DNA of 6,180 nt, taken from positions 1-6,180 of the forward strand of contig CAIKYI010000763.1 of the NCBI GenBank assembly GCA_903831545.1, read 5' to 3'. The stretch's first letter is position 1, and each line of letters opens with the position of its first letter. Below, piece by piece: positions 5,637 to 6,180 of the stretch. The notes beneath the pieces were generated by a model. That model worked only from the letters and a program-made list of their open reading frames with translations, did no database searches and was not told where the DNA came from. Source of the DNA: an uncultured Methylobacter sp. (lineage in GTDB: Bacteria > Pseudomonadota > Gammaproteobacteria > Methylococcales > Methylomonadaceae). The position numbers were made by a program, and so were the translations under genes.

Positions 5637-5665
5637 ACTGATCTGATACATCAGCGAGAGATTCA

Positions 5666-6180
5666 ATGAAATTATTAGCCGGTTTCCGTCAAACAGGCGT
5701 CGTTGCCGCACTGGGTTCTGCCATTTTATTCGGCATCGGCACTCCGCTTGCAAAAATGCTACTTAATAGCGTGAATCCCTGGATGATGGCTGGCCTACTC
5801 TACCTCGGCTCAGGTGTCGGACTTGGCTTATACCGGTTTTTTTGTAAAGCACCTGCCGTCAAACTGCCTCGCTGTGAACTGCTATGGCTAATTGGTGCCA
5901 TTACGACGGGCGGCATAATCGGCCCAGTATTATTGATGCTGGGTCTGGTCGGGATGCCCGCATCGGGTGCCTCTCTATTACTCAATACCGAAGGGGTATT
6001 CACTGCGCTATTGGCATGGTTCGCCTTTAAAGAAAATTTCGACCGACGGATTTTTCTGGGAATGGTTCTTATTATGGCGGGAGTTACGGTTCTGAGTTGG
6101 CCCCAGGACGCCAGCTTTAAAGGTATTTTACCTTCATTGGCTATTATTGGAGCCTGTTTCATGTGGGCGATCGACAATAA
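5666..6180 (+). CDS. EamA/DMT-superfamily permease, N-terminal part, cut by window edge
   Basis: The first 171 codons lie here and the frame is still open at the right edge; family members are usually about 280-300 residues with ten helices in two EamA repeats. Visible helices lie near 11-32 (GVVAALGSAILFGIGTPLAK), 38-57, 71-94, 100-121, 129-145 and 153-171. EamA hallmarks are the first-helix SAILFGIGTPLAK, the fourth-helix LLLNTEGVFTALLAWFAFKE at 104-123 with its Asn-x-Glu and closing Glu, and LGMVLIMAGVTVLSW at 131-145. Members export metabolites such as amino acids or take up small solutes; the substrate cannot be told. The ATG at 5666 follows GAGAG with a five-base gap. A long frame on the opposite strand (6177-5800) is a shadow. 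Confidence 0.9.
   Translation, partial: MKLLAGFRQTGVVAALGSAILFGIGTPLAKMLLNSVNPWMMAGLLYLGSGVGLGLYRFFCKAPAVKLPRCELLWLIGAITTGGIIGPVLLMLGLVGMPASGASLLLNTEGVFTALLAWFAFKENFDRRIFLGMVLIMAGVTVLSWPQDASFKGILPSLAIIGACFMWAIDN

Noticed and set aside
5800..6177. Minus-strand ORF of 125 codons at the right edge
   Set aside because: It is antisense to the EamA-family gene, whose frame gives helices and family motifs; the minus-strand reading is Pro/Ser/Arg-rich with no domain.

Overview
The window reads as ordinary chromosomal DNA of a gammaproteobacterium. It has moderate to low GC and AT-rich intergenic regions, and it carries housekeeping genes of that group: a lepA start, a PerM-like AI-2E family transporter, a DUF3530 protein, and a BtuR/CobO-type adenosyltransferase that lines up almost along its whole length with the enteric enzyme. 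My guess from gene content and protein style is a Methylococcales-like methanotroph, but nothing here proves it. I see no phage, insertion sequence, CRISPR array, tRNA or rRNA.

Layout. At the left edge (121 to 1, minus) lies the first 40 codons of lepA (elongation factor 4), cut by the window and preceded by a leader with an extended -10 promoter. Upstream of it, also on the minus strand, the AI-2E family transporter (2155-1100) overlaps a secreted DUF3530 protein (1103-318) by four bases (ATGA), so those two are translationally coupled. A strong bidirectional terminator at 2256-2293 separates them from a small cold-shock-domain protein with a C-terminal membrane anchor (2664-2335). That gene has a roughly 240-base upstream region holding a 24-codon leader-like ORF and a perfect stem-loop. 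Next, still on the minus strand, come an unrecognised single-pass anchored protein (3312-2941) and the corrinoid adenosyltransferase (3948-3412).

The 524 bases from 3949 to 4472 have no long gene. They hold a candidate adenosyltransferase promoter and a 50-codon minus-strand ORF with two CxxC pairs laid out like a zinc ribbon (4427-4275). This ORF lies just downstream of a four-helix membrane protein with one CxxCH haem-c site (5384-4473). That gene diverges from a plus-strand EamA/DMT-family permease that starts at 5666 and runs off the right edge.

These genes do not form one pathway. They are short transcription units: translation (lepA), envelope and transport (AI-2E, DUF3530, EamA), cobalamin adenosylation, RNA binding or cold adaptation, and a probable membrane electron-transfer protein. 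I found no convincing new multi-gene system. The items most worth a second look are the membrane-tethered cold-shock domain, the mono-haem membrane protein with the zinc-ribbon-like ORF after it, and an unusual Arg next to the P-loop of LepA.
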